The notes under the pieces were generated by a model. That model saw only the letters and a list, made by a program, of their open reading frames with translations, had not been told where the DNA came from and did no database searches. Position numbers and translations under genes: made by a program. From Halorubrum aquaticum (GTDB taxonomy: Archaea > Halobacteriota > Halobacteria > Halobacteriales > Haloferacaceae), in NCBI RefSeq assembly GCF_900113615.1, contig NZ_FOPZ01000005.1, positions 1-64,000 of the forward strand: 64,000 bases of DNA, written 5' to 3'. This document shows positions 47,492 through 56,822 of this stretch, in pieces (the first letter of the stretch is position 1; every line of letters begins with the position of its first letter).

Positions 47492-48508
47492 ATGCAGACG
47501 CTGCTCCTCAACGGCGAGGACGTCGACGAGAACGCGCGGATGGACCGCGTCATCGAGGCGGTCGAGGGCGCGTTCGCCGCCTACGAGCGCGGCGACGCCC
47601 AGATGCCGCCGAAATCGTACATCGACCTCCCCGAGTACAACGGCGACTTCCGGTCGATGCCCGCGTACATGGACGCGGGCGACTGGGACGCGGCCGGGAT
47701 CAAGTGGGTGAACGTCCACACGGACAACCCCGCCGACCACGACCTCCCGACCGTGATGGGGACGATGATCTACTCGGACCCGGAGACCGCGTTCCCGCTC
47801 GCGATCATGGACGGGACCGAACTCACGATGAAGCGGACGGGCGCGGCCGCCGCGGTCGCCACCGACCACCTCGCGGTCCCGGACGCGTCCTCGATGGGGA
47901 TCGTCGGGGCGGGCGTCCAGGCGTACACCCAACTCGAGGCGATCGCCGCGGTCCGAGACATCGAGGAGGTCGTCGTGAGCGACCTCGACGAGGAGCGCGT
48001 GGCCGACTTCATCGACGCCTTCGAGGACCGATTCGACGTGCGCGCGGGCTCGATCGGCGAGGCCGGCCACTGCGACGTGCTCTCGACGGTGACTCCCGTC
48101 GAGACCCCGATCGTCGGCGCCGACGACGTGGGCGAACACACCCACGTCAACGCGATGGGCGCCGACGCCGAGGGGAAACACGAGCTGGCCGACGAACTGC
48201 TTTCCGACGCGACGATCGTCATCGACGACCACGCGCAGTGTACCCACTCCGGGGAGATCAACGTCCCGTACGCCGCCGGCGTCCTCGGCGACGACGACAT
48301 CTACGGCGAGATCGGCGAGATCGTCGTCGGGAACCGGCCCGGGCGCGCGGGTGTCAGGGGAACGGGCGACGAGGGCGTGACCGGCGTCACCGTCTTCGAC
48401 TCGACCGGCCTCGCGATCCAGGACGTCGCGGCCGCCCGCGTCGTCTACGAGGAGGCCGACGACAACGACAACGGCTACCCGTTCGACCTGCTCGGGCTGG
48501 CGGAGTAG
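47492..48508 (+). CDS. Alanine dehydrogenase/ornithine cyclodeaminase family protein
   Basis: The 338-residue enzyme resembles archaeal alanine dehydrogenase of the mu-crystallin family. The N-terminal half has [18 protein letters not shown] and [23 protein letters not shown]. The Rossmann loop is [17 protein letters not shown]. The C-terminal region [20 protein letters not shown] closes the fold. It is closer in style to alanine dehydrogenases than the 33.1-kb paralogue. The ATG is 26 nt after an ATAAGTA box. Confidence 0.87.
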   Translation: MQTLLLNGEDVDENARMDRVIEAVEGAFAAYERGDAQMPPKSYIDLPEYNGDFRSMPAYMDAGDWDAAGIKWVNVHTDNPADHDLPTVMGTMIYSDPETAFPLAIMDGTELTMKRTGAAAAVATDHLAVPDASSMGIVGAGVQAYTQLEAIAAVRDIEEVVVSDLDEERVADFIDAFEDRFDVRAGSIGEAGHCDVLSTVTPVETPIVGADDVGEHTHVNAMGADAEGKHELADELLSDATIVIDDHAQCTHSGEINVPYAAGVLGDDDIYGEIGEIVVGNRPGRAGVRGTGDEGVTGVTVFDSTGLAIQDVAAARVVYEEADDNDNGYPFDLLGLAE

Positions 48509-48571
48509 GGCGGAGTAGGACGGGCACACGGCGCCTCGACCGGCACCGACGCCGCGTCCTCGGCCGCGTTA

Positions 48572-48578
48572 CTTTATA
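48572..48578 (+). promoter_or_regulatory. TATA box of the DHFR gene
   Basis: CTTTATA is centred 26 nt before the ATG at 48601 and supports that short start against long upstream frame extensions. Confidence 0.65.
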
Positions 48579-48600
48579 CCGTCGCGCCCCAGCCACGGGT

Positions 48601-49107
48601 ATGCGACTCGTCAGCGTCGCGGCGGTGGCGGAAAACGGCGTGATCGGGAACGACGGCGAGGTCCCGTGGCCGCACATCGAGGCGGACGTCCGCCAGTACC
48701 GCGAGCGCGTCGCGGACTCCCCCGTCATTCTCGGGCGGCGCACCTTCGACTCGATGCGCGACGACCTCCCCGGCAGCCGCCAGATCGTCGTGAGCCGAAG
48801 CGTGGAGTCGGTGGACGTGGCGACCGCCGTCGTCGCCGACGGGGTCGAGGCGGCGATCGAGACGGCCCGCGGGATCGTCGAGAGCGGGGAATTCGCGGAC
48901 GACGCCGTCTACGTCCTCGGCGGCGGCACGATATATGAACTGTTCCAGCCGCACGTCGACGGGATGGTGCTCAGCCACGTCGACGGGAGTTACGAGGGCG
49001 ACACGCGGTTCCCCGAGTGGGAGGAGTCGGAGTGGGACGTGCTCGTGGAGACCGACTACGACCGGTTCACGCTCCGGGAGTGGCGCAGGCGACCCGCGAG
49101 GGACTGA
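48601..49107 (+). CDS. folA: Dihydrofolate reductase
   Basis: The 168-residue enzyme reduces dihydrofolate with NADPH. Signature segments: [24 protein letters not shown] (residues 6-29, with the active-site acidic residue in the following helix), the [15 protein letters not shown] strand (43-52), and [12 protein letters not shown] (about 108-119). Length is standard for single-domain DHFR. It is convergent with the rlmE gene. Confidence 0.93.
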   Translation: MRLVSVAAVAENGVIGNDGEVPWPHIEADVRQYRERVADSPVILGRRTFDSMRDDLPGSRQIVVSRSVESVDVATAVVADGVEAAIETARGIVESGEFADDAVYVLGGGTIYELFQPHVDGMVLSHVDGSYEGDTRFPEWEESEWDVLVETDYDRFTLREWRRRPARD

Positions 49108-49112
49108 CCCGC

Positions 49113-49886
49113 CTACCCGTCGACCCGCTCGGCGAAGCCGAATCGGGGTTTGACGTCCTCGACGACGACTTCGACGGTCTCGCCGGGCTCGGCTCCGGGG
49201 ACGAACAGCGTGTAGCCGTCGACGTACGCGATGCCGTCGCCCTCGTCGCCGCGCTCCTCGACGGTCACCTCCAGCCGGTCGCCGACCGCGACCGTGGCGG
49301 TCATCCGGCCCTTTCCGACCAGATACACCTCCGAGGAGGCGTCCCGTGAGGCCGGCGGCGAGGTCGTCTTCACGTACTCGAACGCCTCGTCGACCTCCTC
49401 GCGGAAGCCGTCGAGGTCATCGCCCTGGAACACCTTCACGACGAAGTCGCCGCCGGGCGCGAGCAACTCCTCGGCCACGTCGAACGCCTGCCGGGCGAGG
49501 TGGACCGACCGGGCGTGGTCCAGCGAGTACTCGCCGGTCATGTTCGGGGCCATGTCGCTCACGACGACGTCGGCTCCCGCCTCGCCCACGGCCTCCCGGA
49601 GGTAGTGGCGGGTGCGCTCCTCGGTCATGTCGCCGCGGATCGTCTCGACGTCGTGGTCCTCCAACTCGTCGATCCGCTGGAGGTCGACGCCGACGACGGT
49701 ACCCTCCTCGCCGACCGCCTCGGCGGCCACTTGGAGCCAACCGCCGGGCGCGGCCCCGAGGTCGACGACGGTGTCGCCCCGCGAGAGGAGGTCCGCGTCC
49801 TCGTCGAGCTGTTTCAGCTTGTAGGAGGCGCGGCTCCGGTACCCCTGCTGTTTCGACCGGTTGTAGTAGTCGTCCTTTCCGCTCAT
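49113..49886 (-). CDS. rlmE: 23S rRNA 2'-O-ribose methyltransferase RlmE with C-terminal TRAM domain
   Basis: The 257-residue SAM-dependent enzyme of the FtsJ/RlmE family methylates a uridine ribose in 23S rRNA. The K-D-K-E tetrad is K23, D111 (SDMAPNMTG), K151 (VVKVFQG) and E186. The SAM loop is VDLGAAPGGWLQV at 41-53. Residues about 195-257 form a TRAM-type RNA-binding domain (GDRLEVTVEERGDEGDGIAYVDGY style), a haloarchaeal extension absent from bacterial FtsJ. The ATG at 49886 is set by a TTTATC box 28 nt upstream. Confidence 0.93.
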   Translation of the reverse strand: MSGKDDYYNRSKQQGYRSRASYKLKQLDEDADLLSRGDTVVDLGAAPGGWLQVAAEAVGEEGTVVGVDLQRIDELEDHDVETIRGDMTEERTRHYLREAVGEAGADVVVSDMAPNMTGEYSLDHARSVHLARQAFDVAEELLAPGGDFVVKVFQGDDLDGFREEVDEAFEYVKTTSPPASRDASSEVYLVGKGRMTATVAVGDRLEVTVEERGDEGDGIAYVDGYTLFVPGAEPGETVEVVVEDVKPRFGFAERVDG

Positions 49887-50027
49887 TTGGTCCCCGTAGG
49901 CCCGCGGACGGTTTATCGGCGTCGTTCGGGAGTCCTCGGCGGGATCCGGCGAACCGGCCTGGTTCACGGACGCGGCCGACCCCGGACGGCCGTTAGAGTC
50001 AAACGGTCACGCGTGTCAGGTTCGGGC

Positions 50028-50447
50028 ATGAGCGCCGAAGGGAGAGAGCGGACCGTGCGGTGTCTGGTCGCGAAGGTCGGGCTCGACGGCCACGACCGGG
50101 GCGCACACGTGATCGCGCGGGCGTTTCGCGACGCCGGCTTCGAGGTGGTCTACTCCGGACTCCACCGCGCGCCGGAGGAGATCGTCCAGGCCGCGGTCCA
50201 GGAGGACGTCGACGTGCTCGGCATCTCGATCCTCTCGGGGGCGCACAACACCCTCGTCCCCAAGGTGATCGAGGGGCTCAAGGAGTACGACGCGTTCGAG
50301 GACACCCTGATCCTCGTCGGCGGGATAATCCCCGAGGACGACGTGGCGGAGCTGAAGGAGCTCGGCGTCGCGGAGGTGTTCGGCCCGGGGACGCCGATGG
50401 CGGAGACGATCGAGTTCGTCCGGAACAACGTCCCGGAGCGGGAATAG
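50028..50447 (+). CDS. Cobalamin-binding subunit of methylmalonyl-CoA mutase
   Basis: The 139-residue protein is the B12-binding domain of methylmalonyl-CoA mutase as a separate subunit. The lower-ligand histidine H22 sits in GLDGHDRGAH. SGLHRAPEEIVQAA and ILSGAHNTLVPKVI follow, with GGIIPEDDVAELKELGVAEVFGPGTP at the end. It would associate with a large catalytic subunit that is not in this window. The next gene, MeaB, begins at the base after its stop codon, a strong operon signal. Confidence 0.92.
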   Translation: MSAEGRERTVRCLVAKVGLDGHDRGAHVIARAFRDAGFEVVYSGLHRAPEEIVQAAVQEDVDVLGISILSGAHNTLVPKVIEGLKEYDAFEDTLILVGGIIPEDDVAELKELGVAEVFGPGTPMAETIEFVRNNVPERE

Positions 50448-51641
50448 ATGGAGGGGCCCGACGCGAACGAGGAAGCGGGATCGACTCGGGCGGGAGCCGA
50501 CGCTTCCGATCGGACCGTCGAGCTCCGCGACGGCGACGCCGAACTCCTCGAGGACCTCCTCTCGGGGGACCACCGCGCGCTCGCCCGCGTCATCACCCGG
50601 ATCGAGGAGCGGGAGCCGGGGTACCGCGGGCTCGTCTCGGCGCTGTACGACCACACCGGCGACGCGGACGTGATCGGCGTGACCGGCGCGCCCGGCGCGG
50701 GCAAGTCCACGCTCGTCGACAAGCTGGCGGCGGCCTACCGCGACCGCGGCGACACCGTCGGCGTCGTCGCCGTCGACCCCTCCTCGCCGTACACCGGCGG
50801 CGCGGTGCTCGGCGACCGGATCCGGATGGCCTCGAACGTCGGCGACATGGACGTGTTCTTCCGGTCGATGAGCGCGCGCGGCCAGCTCGGCGGGCTCTCG
50901 ATGGCGACCGCGGACGCGGTGAAGGCGCTCGACGCCTTCGGGAAGGACGTGGTCCTGATAGAGACGGTGGGAGCCGGACAGAGCGAGGTGGACGTGGTCC
51001 GCACCGCGGACACCGTCGCGGTGCTGGTCCAGCCCGGCTCCGGCGACGACGTCCAGACGCTGAAGGCGGGGATCCTGGAGATCGGCGACGTCTTCGTCGT
51101 CAACAAGGCCGACATGGACGGCGCCGAACGCGCCCTCGCCGAGTTGGAGGAGATGGTCCACAGACGCGAGGGATCGGACGCCGGGGGCGGCGGCCACCAC
51201 GGAGCGGGCCATCACGGGGCGGCCGCCCTGGACGCGCCCGGGGCGGCCCACGTCCCGGAGCCGAGTGACGGCGTCGACGGGACCGACACGGCCGACGATA
51301 CCGGGCAGAGCGAGTGGACGCCCGAGGTGTTGGGGACCGTCGCGAAGACGGGTCAGGGCGTCGACGAGCTGATCGCCGCGTTCGACGCGCACGCGACTCA
51401 CCTGCGTGAGTCCGGCGAACTGACCCGGACCCGGCGGCGACGGTACGCCGAGGAGATCCGGACGCTGGTTCGCGCGGACGTCGGCGCGCTCGCGAGCGAG
51501 GCGATCGAGCGCCGCGGCGGGATCGACGCGCTCGCGGACCGCGTCAGTAGGAGGGAGGCGAACCCGTACGGCCTCGCGGCGGAGTTGGTCGACCCGATCG
51601 CGACGTGTCTCGAGGACCTCGACGGTCGGGACGACGGGTAG
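50448..51641 (+). CDS. meaB: Methylmalonyl-CoA mutase-associated GTPase MeaB
   Basis: The 397-residue G3E GTPase protects and reloads methylmalonyl-CoA mutase. Walker A is GAPGAGKST at 80-88, followed by VAVDPSSPYTGGAVLGDRIRM and the switch-like FIETVGAGQSEVDV-type region (LIETVGAGQSEVDVVR), with NKAD later. Relative to the family it has an insert of about 50 residues (about 244-290) containing HHGAGHH, rich in His, Gly and Asp. C-terminal helices form the dimerisation arm. It directly follows the B12-binding subunit gene. Confidence 0.93.
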   Translation: MEGPDANEEAGSTRAGADASDRTVELRDGDAELLEDLLSGDHRALARVITRIEEREPGYRGLVSALYDHTGDADVIGVTGAPGAGKSTLVDKLAAAYRDRGDTVGVVAVDPSSPYTGGAVLGDRIRMASNVGDMDVFFRSMSARGQLGGLSMATADAVKALDAFGKDVVLIETVGAGQSEVDVVRTADTVAVLVQPGSGDDVQTLKAGILEIGDVFVVNKADMDGAERALAELEEMVHRREGSDAGGGGHHGAGHHGAAALDAPGAAHVPEPSDGVDGTDTADDTGQSEWTPEVLGTVAKTGQGVDELIAAFDAHATHLRESGELTRTRRRRYAEEIRTLVRADVGALASEAIERRGGIDALADRVSRREANPYGLAAELVDPIATCLEDLDGRDDG

Positions 51642-51709
51642 GCGAGGGCCACGCGTTCACGGGCGGCGACTCCACGTGATATAAGTCGCCAGCGAACCAA
51701 CGAGATCCC

Positions 51710-52663
51710 ATGAGACTCAGGAACCTCGCCGGGACGGCCCTCCTCGGCGTCGGCGCGATGGCGGCGGCGAACGTCGGGCTCCGCTACGAGGGCGACCTCG
51801 AATCGCCGCTGGTCGGCGACGACGGGACCTTCCGCTGGCGCGGGATGGACGTCGCCTACACCGAGGGCGGCGATCCGGAGGACCCCGACCTCGTGCTCCT
51901 CCACGGGATCAACGCCGCCGGCTCTTCCGGCGAGTGGCGCGAGACCTTCGGCGACCTCACCGCCGACTACCACGTCGTCGCGCCCGACCTCCCGGGATAC
52001 GGCCGGTCCGACCGCCCGCCGCTGCGGTACTCCGCGGCGCTGTACGAAGACTTCGTCGGCGACTTCCTGGCCGAGTTCGACGAGCCCGCGGTGGTGGCCT
52101 CGTCGCTGTCGGCGGCGTACGCCGCCGGGGCGATCGCGGGAGACTCGGCGGCGAGGGACCTCGAGATCAGCGGGTTCGTCGGCGTCTGCCCCACGACCGT
52201 CGCCGGACCGAGTCCGCCGAAGTCCTGGCTCCGGGAGCTGTTGCGGTCGCCGCTCGTCGGCTCGGCGCTCTTCAACCTGATCGCCTCGAAGCCCTCGATC
52301 CGATACTTCAACGCCGACCACGGCTACTACGACCCCGAGAACGCCACCGAGGAGTGGATCGACTACGAGTGGCGGACCAGCCACGTCGAGAACGCGCGTT
52401 TCGCCCCGGCGTCGTTCGTCTCCGGGTACCTCAACAGCGACCTCGATCTGGCGGCCGCCCTCGCCGATCTCGAGGTTCCCCCCACGATCGTGTGGGGACG
52501 CGAGGCGGACGTGAGCCCGCTCTCGGACGGGCGCGAGCTCGCGGACGAGTCGGGAGCCCGGCTCGTCGTCTTCGATCGGGCCGCCCTGTTGCCGCACGTC
52601 GAGCATCCGAACCGCTTCCTCGAGACCGTTCGCGAGAGCCTCGTCGCGGGCGCGACGGCCTGA
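51710..52663 (+). CDS. Alpha/beta hydrolase, possibly membrane-associated
   Basis: A 317-residue alpha/beta-hydrolase. The N-terminal hydrophobic stretch (about 6-22) could anchor it. The oxyanion strand is LVLLHGINAAGSSGEW. The nucleophile elbow is A130-S-S132-L-S134, with neither of the usual glycines, and the catalytic histidine is near 296-299 (LPHVEHPNRF). Overall pattern is that of haloalkane dehalogenase/esterase-like enzymes. Substrate unknown. A GATATAAG box 28 nt upstream fixes the start. Confidence 0.8.
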   Translation: MRLRNLAGTALLGVGAMAAANVGLRYEGDLESPLVGDDGTFRWRGMDVAYTEGGDPEDPDLVLLHGINAAGSSGEWRETFGDLTADYHVVAPDLPGYGRSDRPPLRYSAALYEDFVGDFLAEFDEPAVVASSLSAAYAAGAIAGDSAARDLEISGFVGVCPTTVAGPSPPKSWLRELLRSPLVGSALFNLIASKPSIRYFNADHGYYDPENATEEWIDYEWRTSHVENARFAPASFVSGYLNSDLDLAAALADLEVPPTIVWGREADVSPLSDGRELADESGARLVVFDRAALLPHVEHPNRFLETVRESLVAGATA

Positions 52664-52765
52664 CGGGTCAGCGTCACGTTTCCCGTCCGCGGCCGCAGTC
52701 ACCCCCGATATCAGAACTGAATAGCGGGAGGCAAACGATTTAGGTCGTCTCGGCGGAGCGGACGC

Positions 52766-53560
52766 ATGACCGACGACCCGCTACGCGTGCTCTGTGTCGA
52801 CGACGAACCCGGGCTCGCGGACCTCGTCGCGACGTACCTCGAGCGCGACGACGGGTTCGACTGCGAGACGACCGTCGAGACCGACCCGAACGCGGCGCTC
52901 GACCGGATCCGTTCCGGGTCGTTCGACTGCGTGGTCACCGACTACGACATGCCCGCTCGAACCGGCGTCGAACTCCTCTCGTCGGCGCGCGAGACGCATC
53001 CGGAGCTTCCGTTCCTGCTGTTCTCGGCGACCGAGCCCGACGAGATCGCCGCCGAGATGGTCCGCGTCGGCGTCACCGATTACGTGGGAAAAGACGGCGG
53101 GATCGAGGCGTACACGACGCTCGTCCGCCGAGTCGAGCACGCGGTCGATCCGGAGCCGAGCGCGGACGGAAAGACCGGCTTCGACGGGGAGGTCGATCTC
53201 CTCGACGAGGACGTCGACCTCGATCGGGAGGCGGTCTCGCTCGACGGCGTCTGTACGGTCGGGCCGGACGGCACCTTCGAGTACGTCTGTGAGGAGTACG
53301 GCGAGCTGTACGGCTACGACCCGGACGACCTGGTCGGCGAGCGCTGGCAGCGGCTCCACCCCGACGAGGAGGTCGAACACATCCGGACCGACGTCCTCCC
53401 GGTCGTCATGGAGGGCGACCGATGGACCGGGCGGAGCACCGGTCTCCGCGCCGACGGGAGCACGTTCCCGGAGTCGAAGATGGTGAGCACGACGAGCGAC
53501 GGTCGCCTCCTGATCTCGGTGTCGGAGTACGGCGGATCGGGCGCCCGCGCCGACGACTGA
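52766..53560 (+). CDS. Response regulator with REC and PAS domains
   Basis: The 264-residue protein has a receiver domain (DD at 12-13, phospho-acceptor D59 in VVTDYDMPAR, lysine K109 in DYVGKDGG) and a PAS-like C-terminal domain (about 158-255: DGVCTVGPDGTFEYVCEEYGELYGYDP). There is no DNA-binding domain and no kinase domain, so output must be through protein contact. Its receiver resembles that of the 46-kb kinase but keeps the lysine. A GATTTAG box 26 nt upstream supports the start. Confidence 0.87.
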   Translation: MTDDPLRVLCVDDEPGLADLVATYLERDDGFDCETTVETDPNAALDRIRSGSFDCVVTDYDMPARTGVELLSSARETHPELPFLLFSATEPDEIAAEMVRVGVTDYVGKDGGIEAYTTLVRRVEHAVDPEPSADGKTGFDGEVDLLDEDVDLDREAVSLDGVCTVGPDGTFEYVCEEYGELYGYDPDDLVGERWQRLHPDEEVEHIRTDVLPVVMEGDRWTGRSTGLRADGSTFPESKMVSTTSDGRLLISVSEYGGSGARADD

Positions 53561-53634
53561 TCCGGACCGTCTTTCGCGACCGCTCCACTCCGTTTTGCTT
53601 CGTTCCACTCCGCTCCGTTCCGTTCCGTTTCGAC

Positions 53635-54153
53635 TCACCCGTCGCGCCGCACGTACAGCGTCTTCCGACAGGTCGCGTGGACGGTGCCTGCCTCGTCGAC
53701 GAGCGAGACGTCGTACTCGCGGTCGGTCGACTCCCCGGGCGCGAGTGACTCCCGGATCGCCTCGGTCTCCGCGGCGGCGAGTTCGAACTCCGCGTACAGC
53801 GTCCCGCGGCCGGGCTCGATGAACTCGATCGCGGCCGACTTGTCCCAGACCGTGAAGCCGTCGCCGAGGACCCGCCGGAGCATCGTCATGTACACCGGGT
53901 CGAGCGCGCCGTAGAGGCTCCCGCCGAAGGTCACGCCGAGTCCGTTCCGCGTCCGCCAGTTGAACGGGACCCGCACGCGGACGTACCGCCACTCCGCGCC
54001 GATGTGGTCGACCCGCCCGCCCGTCCCGCGGTAGGCGGGAAGCAGGTTGAACGCGTGTCGCCACACCCACGTTCGGCGGCTCTCGGCCGGCGGGTCGGGA
54101 TCGATCGGCCGCGGGTCCGGGTCGCGGTCGATCCCGGTCGAGGAGTCGGTCAC
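53635..54153 (-). CDS. DUF4442/hotdog thioesterase-like protein
   Basis: A 172-residue protein of the DUF4442 hotdog family (YiiD C-terminal/thioesterase-like). Features are HAFNLLPAYRGTGGRVDHIG, VRVPFNWRTRNGLGVTFGGSLYGALDPVYM and the closing strand GTVHATCRKTLYVR. The family has a hotdog fold and is presumed to act on acyl-CoA or acyl esters; no function is proven. The GTG at 54153 gives the family-like length, with upstream sequence overlapping the ncsA promoter region. Divergent from ncsA. Confidence 0.78.
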   Translation of the reverse strand: MTDSSTGIDRDPDPRPIDPDPPAESRRTWVWRHAFNLLPAYRGTGGRVDHIGAEWRYVRVRVPFNWRTRNGLGVTFGGSLYGALDPVYMTMLRRVLGDGFTVWDKSAAIEFIEPGRGTLYAEFELAAAETEAIRESLAPGESTDREYDVSLVDEAGTVHATCRKTLYVRRDG

Positions 54154-54306
54154 GTCCCCTCGAGTCGCCTCCGCGGGCAAACCGGTATCGGAACGCGAGA
54201 CAACGCACGCCGGGTTGCCGGCCACCCGTCGGGTCTCGCCCCGTCCGGCGGATCGACCCGTCGGACCCCGAAACCCGTATCCCCGCGCGACCGCAACCGG
54301 ACACCG

Positions 54307-55365
54307 ATGGAGTGTGACAAGTGCGGGGCCGACGCGATCCACCACGCCGCCTACTCGGGAGCCCACCTCTGTGGCGAGCACCTCTGTCGCTCGGTCGAGA
54401 AGCGCGTGAAACGCCGGGTACGGGAGGACGGGCTGCTCGACCCCGACGCGACTCCCGACGAGCCGGACCGCTGGGTGATCGGGCTCTCGGGTGGGAAGGA
54501 CAGCGTGGTCCTCACGCACGTCCTCGACGACGTCTTCGGAAAGGACCCGCGCGTCGAGATGCTCGCGCTCACGATCCACGAGGGGATCGAGGAATACCGC
54601 GACGAGAGCCTCGACGCCTGCGTCGAGTTGGCCGAGAACCGCTCGATCCGCCACGAGGTCGTCTCCTACGACGACGAGTTCGGCGTCCGCATGGACGACG
54701 TGGTCGAGACGGACCCGGAGGACATGGCCCCGTGTGCCTACTGCGGGGTGTTCCGCCGGGACGTTCTCGAACGATACGCCGCGGAGTTCGACGCCGACAA
54801 GCTGCTCACCGGACACAACCTCGACGACGAGGCCCAGACCGCCTTGATGAACTTCCTCGAGGGCGACGTCAAACAGGTCGCGAAACACTTCGACGCCTCG
54901 CTCGGCCCCTTCGACGAGCGCGGCGAGACCGACGAGTTCGTCCCCCGCGCCAAGCCGCTTCGGGACGTGCCCGAAAAGGAGATCGCCCTCTACTGTCACG
55001 TCCGCGACCTGCCGGTCCACATGGCCGAGTGCCCCCACGCCGCCGAGGCGTACCGCGGCGAGATCCAGTCGCTGATCCACGACCTCGAGGAGAACCACCC
55101 CGGCACGCGCCACTCGATCATGGCCGGCTACGAGGAGCTGTCGGCGCTCACCGCCGATCGCTATCGGGACGGGAACGGGGACGGCGGCGGCGACGGGGAC
55201 GGCGGCGGCGACGGGGCCGACGGAAACGAGGGGGCCGAACTCAACGAAACCGACCGCGACGGAGACTCCCGCTCGCTTCGCGAGTGTTCACGCTGCGGCT
55301 CGAAGACCAGTCGCGAGGTCTGTCGGAAGTGCCGGCTGCTCGACGCGATCGAGGCGGCGTCGTAG
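54307..55365 (+). CDS. ncsA: tRNA 2-thiolation protein NcsA (Ncs6/TtuA type)
   Basis: The 352-residue enzyme adenylates tRNA uridine 34 and introduces sulfur, in haloarchaea with SAMP2 as sulfur carrier. An N-terminal zinc finger (CDKCGADA with HLCGEHLC) is followed by PP-loop SGGKDS at 61-66. The Fe-S binding cysteines are probably C143, C146 and C242. A second, C-terminal zinc ribbon has C327, C330, C339 and C342. Between about 291 and 320 lies a Gly/Asp-rich low-complexity linker. The ATG at 54307 starts the zinc finger. Confidence 0.93.
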   Translation: MECDKCGADAIHHAAYSGAHLCGEHLCRSVEKRVKRRVREDGLLDPDATPDEPDRWVIGLSGGKDSVVLTHVLDDVFGKDPRVEMLALTIHEGIEEYRDESLDACVELAENRSIRHEVVSYDDEFGVRMDDVVETDPEDMAPCAYCGVFRRDVLERYAAEFDADKLLTGHNLDDEAQTALMNFLEGDVKQVAKHFDASLGPFDERGETDEFVPRAKPLRDVPEKEIALYCHVRDLPVHMAECPHAAEAYRGEIQSLIHDLEENHPGTRHSIMAGYEELSALTADRYRDGNGDGGGDGDGGGDGADGNEGAELNETDRDGDSRSLRECSRCGSKTSREVCRKCRLLDAIEAAS

Positions 55366-55388
55366 CTCCGAGTCCGGCCGACGGACGC

Positions 55389-55394
55389 AAAAAA
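55389..55394 (-). terminator. T-tract downstream of ftsZ2
   Basis: On the minus strand six Ts lie about 36 nt after the ftsZ2 stop, between the convergent ncsA and ftsZ2 genes. This fits the U-run terminators of archaea. Confidence 0.45.
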
Positions 55395-55429
55395 CGCGGT
55401 GGTAGAGAGCGGTTCCGGGACGTCTCGCT

Positions 55430-56638
55430 TCAGCGGATGACGTCGAGCCCGTTGTTCTTCTCGACGGGCTCGGTGCCGCCGTCGGACTCCCAGGCGGCGC
55501 GCTCGGAGCCGCCGGATCCCTGAACGCCGTTCGTCGCCTCGGTCGCCCGCGAACGGGAGTCGCCGAGGTCGTCGGCGTCGACCGCGGCGCGGGACTTGTC
55601 CGCCTGCTTCTGGGTGGACGGGCCGAGCACCTGCGCGCTCTGGACGCCCGTCATGATCGCCATGACGCGGACCTTCCCCTTGTATTCGTCCTGGATGCGC
55701 GCGCCCCAGATCACGTTGGCGCTCGCCTCCAGCCGCTCGGTGATGTTGTTCGCGATGCCCTCGGCCTCCTTCAGCGTGAGGTCCGGGCCGCCCGTGATGT
55801 GGACGAGCCCGCCGGAGGCACCGCGGTAGTCGACGTCCAGAAGCGGGTGGTTCATCGCGTCGTTGACAACCTCCTGCGTCTTGTTCTTGTCCTGGGTCTC
55901 GCCGACGAGCATGACGGCCACGCCGCCCTGGTTCATGATGGTGGACATGTCGGCGTAGTCCAGGTTGATCAGGCTCGGCTGGGTGATCGTCTCGGAGATC
56001 CCCTTGACCGTCTCCGCGATGATCTGGTCCATCACGGAGAACGCCTTCCCGATCGGCAGGTTCGGGACGTAATCGAGCAGGCGGTTGTTGTCGAGGACGA
56101 TGATCGAGTCCGCCTCGTTGCGGAGCGACTCGAGGCCCTCCTCGGCTTTCACCGTGCGGGCACGCTCGACGTTGAACGGGGTCGAGACCATCCCGACGAC
56201 GATGGCACCCTGCTCTTTGGCGATCTTCGAGACCACCGGGGCCGCGCCGGTGCCGGTGCCGCCGCCCATCCCCGCGGTGACGAAGACGAGGTCCGCGTCG
56301 CCGAGCACCTCCTTTATGGTCCCCTGGGCCATCTCGGTCGCTCGCTCGCCCATCTTGGGGTCGCCGCCGGCACCGAGCCCCTGCGTGAGCGACTTGCCCA
56401 CGAGGATCTTGGTGTCGGCTTCGATCATCTTGAGGTGCTGTTTGTCCGTGTTGATCGCGACGGTGTCGGCGCCGTCGACGCCGATGTTGTACAGGCGGTT
56501 GACGGTGTTGTTGCCGGCACCGCCGGCACCGACGATGACGATACGGGGGTCCCCGAACTCGTCGTCGTCCATGCTGGCGTCCATCTCACGCTTCTCCGCT
56601 TCCGCGTTGTCGAGGGCGTCCTGAACGAGATCCTGCAT
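55430..56638 (-). CDS. ftsZ2: Cell division protein FtsZ (FtsZ2 type)
   Basis: The 402-residue tubulin-like GTPase forms the division ring. The G-box [13 protein letters not shown] is at about 37-49, tubulin signature GGGTGTG at 125-131, and the synergy loop NLDYADM at about 224-230. Residues 350-402 form a disordered tail ending NNGLDVIR. Assignment to FtsZ2, rather than FtsZ1, rests on the tail and on the upstream ribbon-helix-helix gene cdrS, a pairing reported in Halobacterium and Haloferax. In those species FtsZ2 works in ring constriction. cdrS ends 4 nt upstream. Confidence 0.93.
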   Translation of the reverse strand: MQDLVQDALDNAEAEKREMDASMDDDEFGDPRIVIVGAGGAGNNTVNRLYNIGVDGADTVAINTDKQHLKMIEADTKILVGKSLTQGLGAGGDPKMGERATEMAQGTIKEVLGDADLVFVTAGMGGGTGTGAAPVVSKIAKEQGAIVVGMVSTPFNVERARTVKAEEGLESLRNEADSIIVLDNNRLLDYVPNLPIGKAFSVMDQIIAETVKGISETITQPSLINLDYADMSTIMNQGGVAVMLVGETQDKNKTQEVVNDAMNHPLLDVDYRGASGGLVHITGGPDLTLKEAEGIANNITERLEASANVIWGARIQDEYKGKVRVMAIMTGVQSAQVLGPSTQKQADKSRAAVDADDLGDSRSRATEATNGVQGSGGSERAAWESDGGTEPVEKNNGLDVIR

Positions 56639-56642
56639 CGAT

Positions 56643-56822
56643 CTACACCTTGGCCCAGCTGCGGTTGCGGCCGCGCTCCTCGCGCTCGCCGTCCTGTTCG
56701 CTCAACATGTCTCGGACGGCCGACCGGATCGCCTCGCTCCGGTTCGGGAACTCACCCGTCTCGACCATCTGTTCGACCTCGTCTATCTGCTGTTTCGGGA
56801 TCCGTAGTGTCACACGCTCCAT
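56643..56822 (-). CDS. cdrS: Ribbon-helix-helix regulator CdrS
   Basis: The 59-residue protein is a minimal ribbon-helix-helix DNA-binding protein. The strand [12 protein letters not shown] is followed by helix A ([14 protein letters not shown]), [14 protein letters not shown] helix B and a basic tail. By family and position it is CdrS, the short cell-division regulator co-transcribed with ftsZ2 and shown in haloarchaea to control division genes. RHH proteins bind as dimers through the strand. The next gene begins 4 nt after its stop. Confidence 0.92.
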   Translation of the reverse strand: MERVTLRIPKQQIDEVEQMVETGEFPNRSEAIRSAVRDMLSEQDGEREERGRNRSWAKV

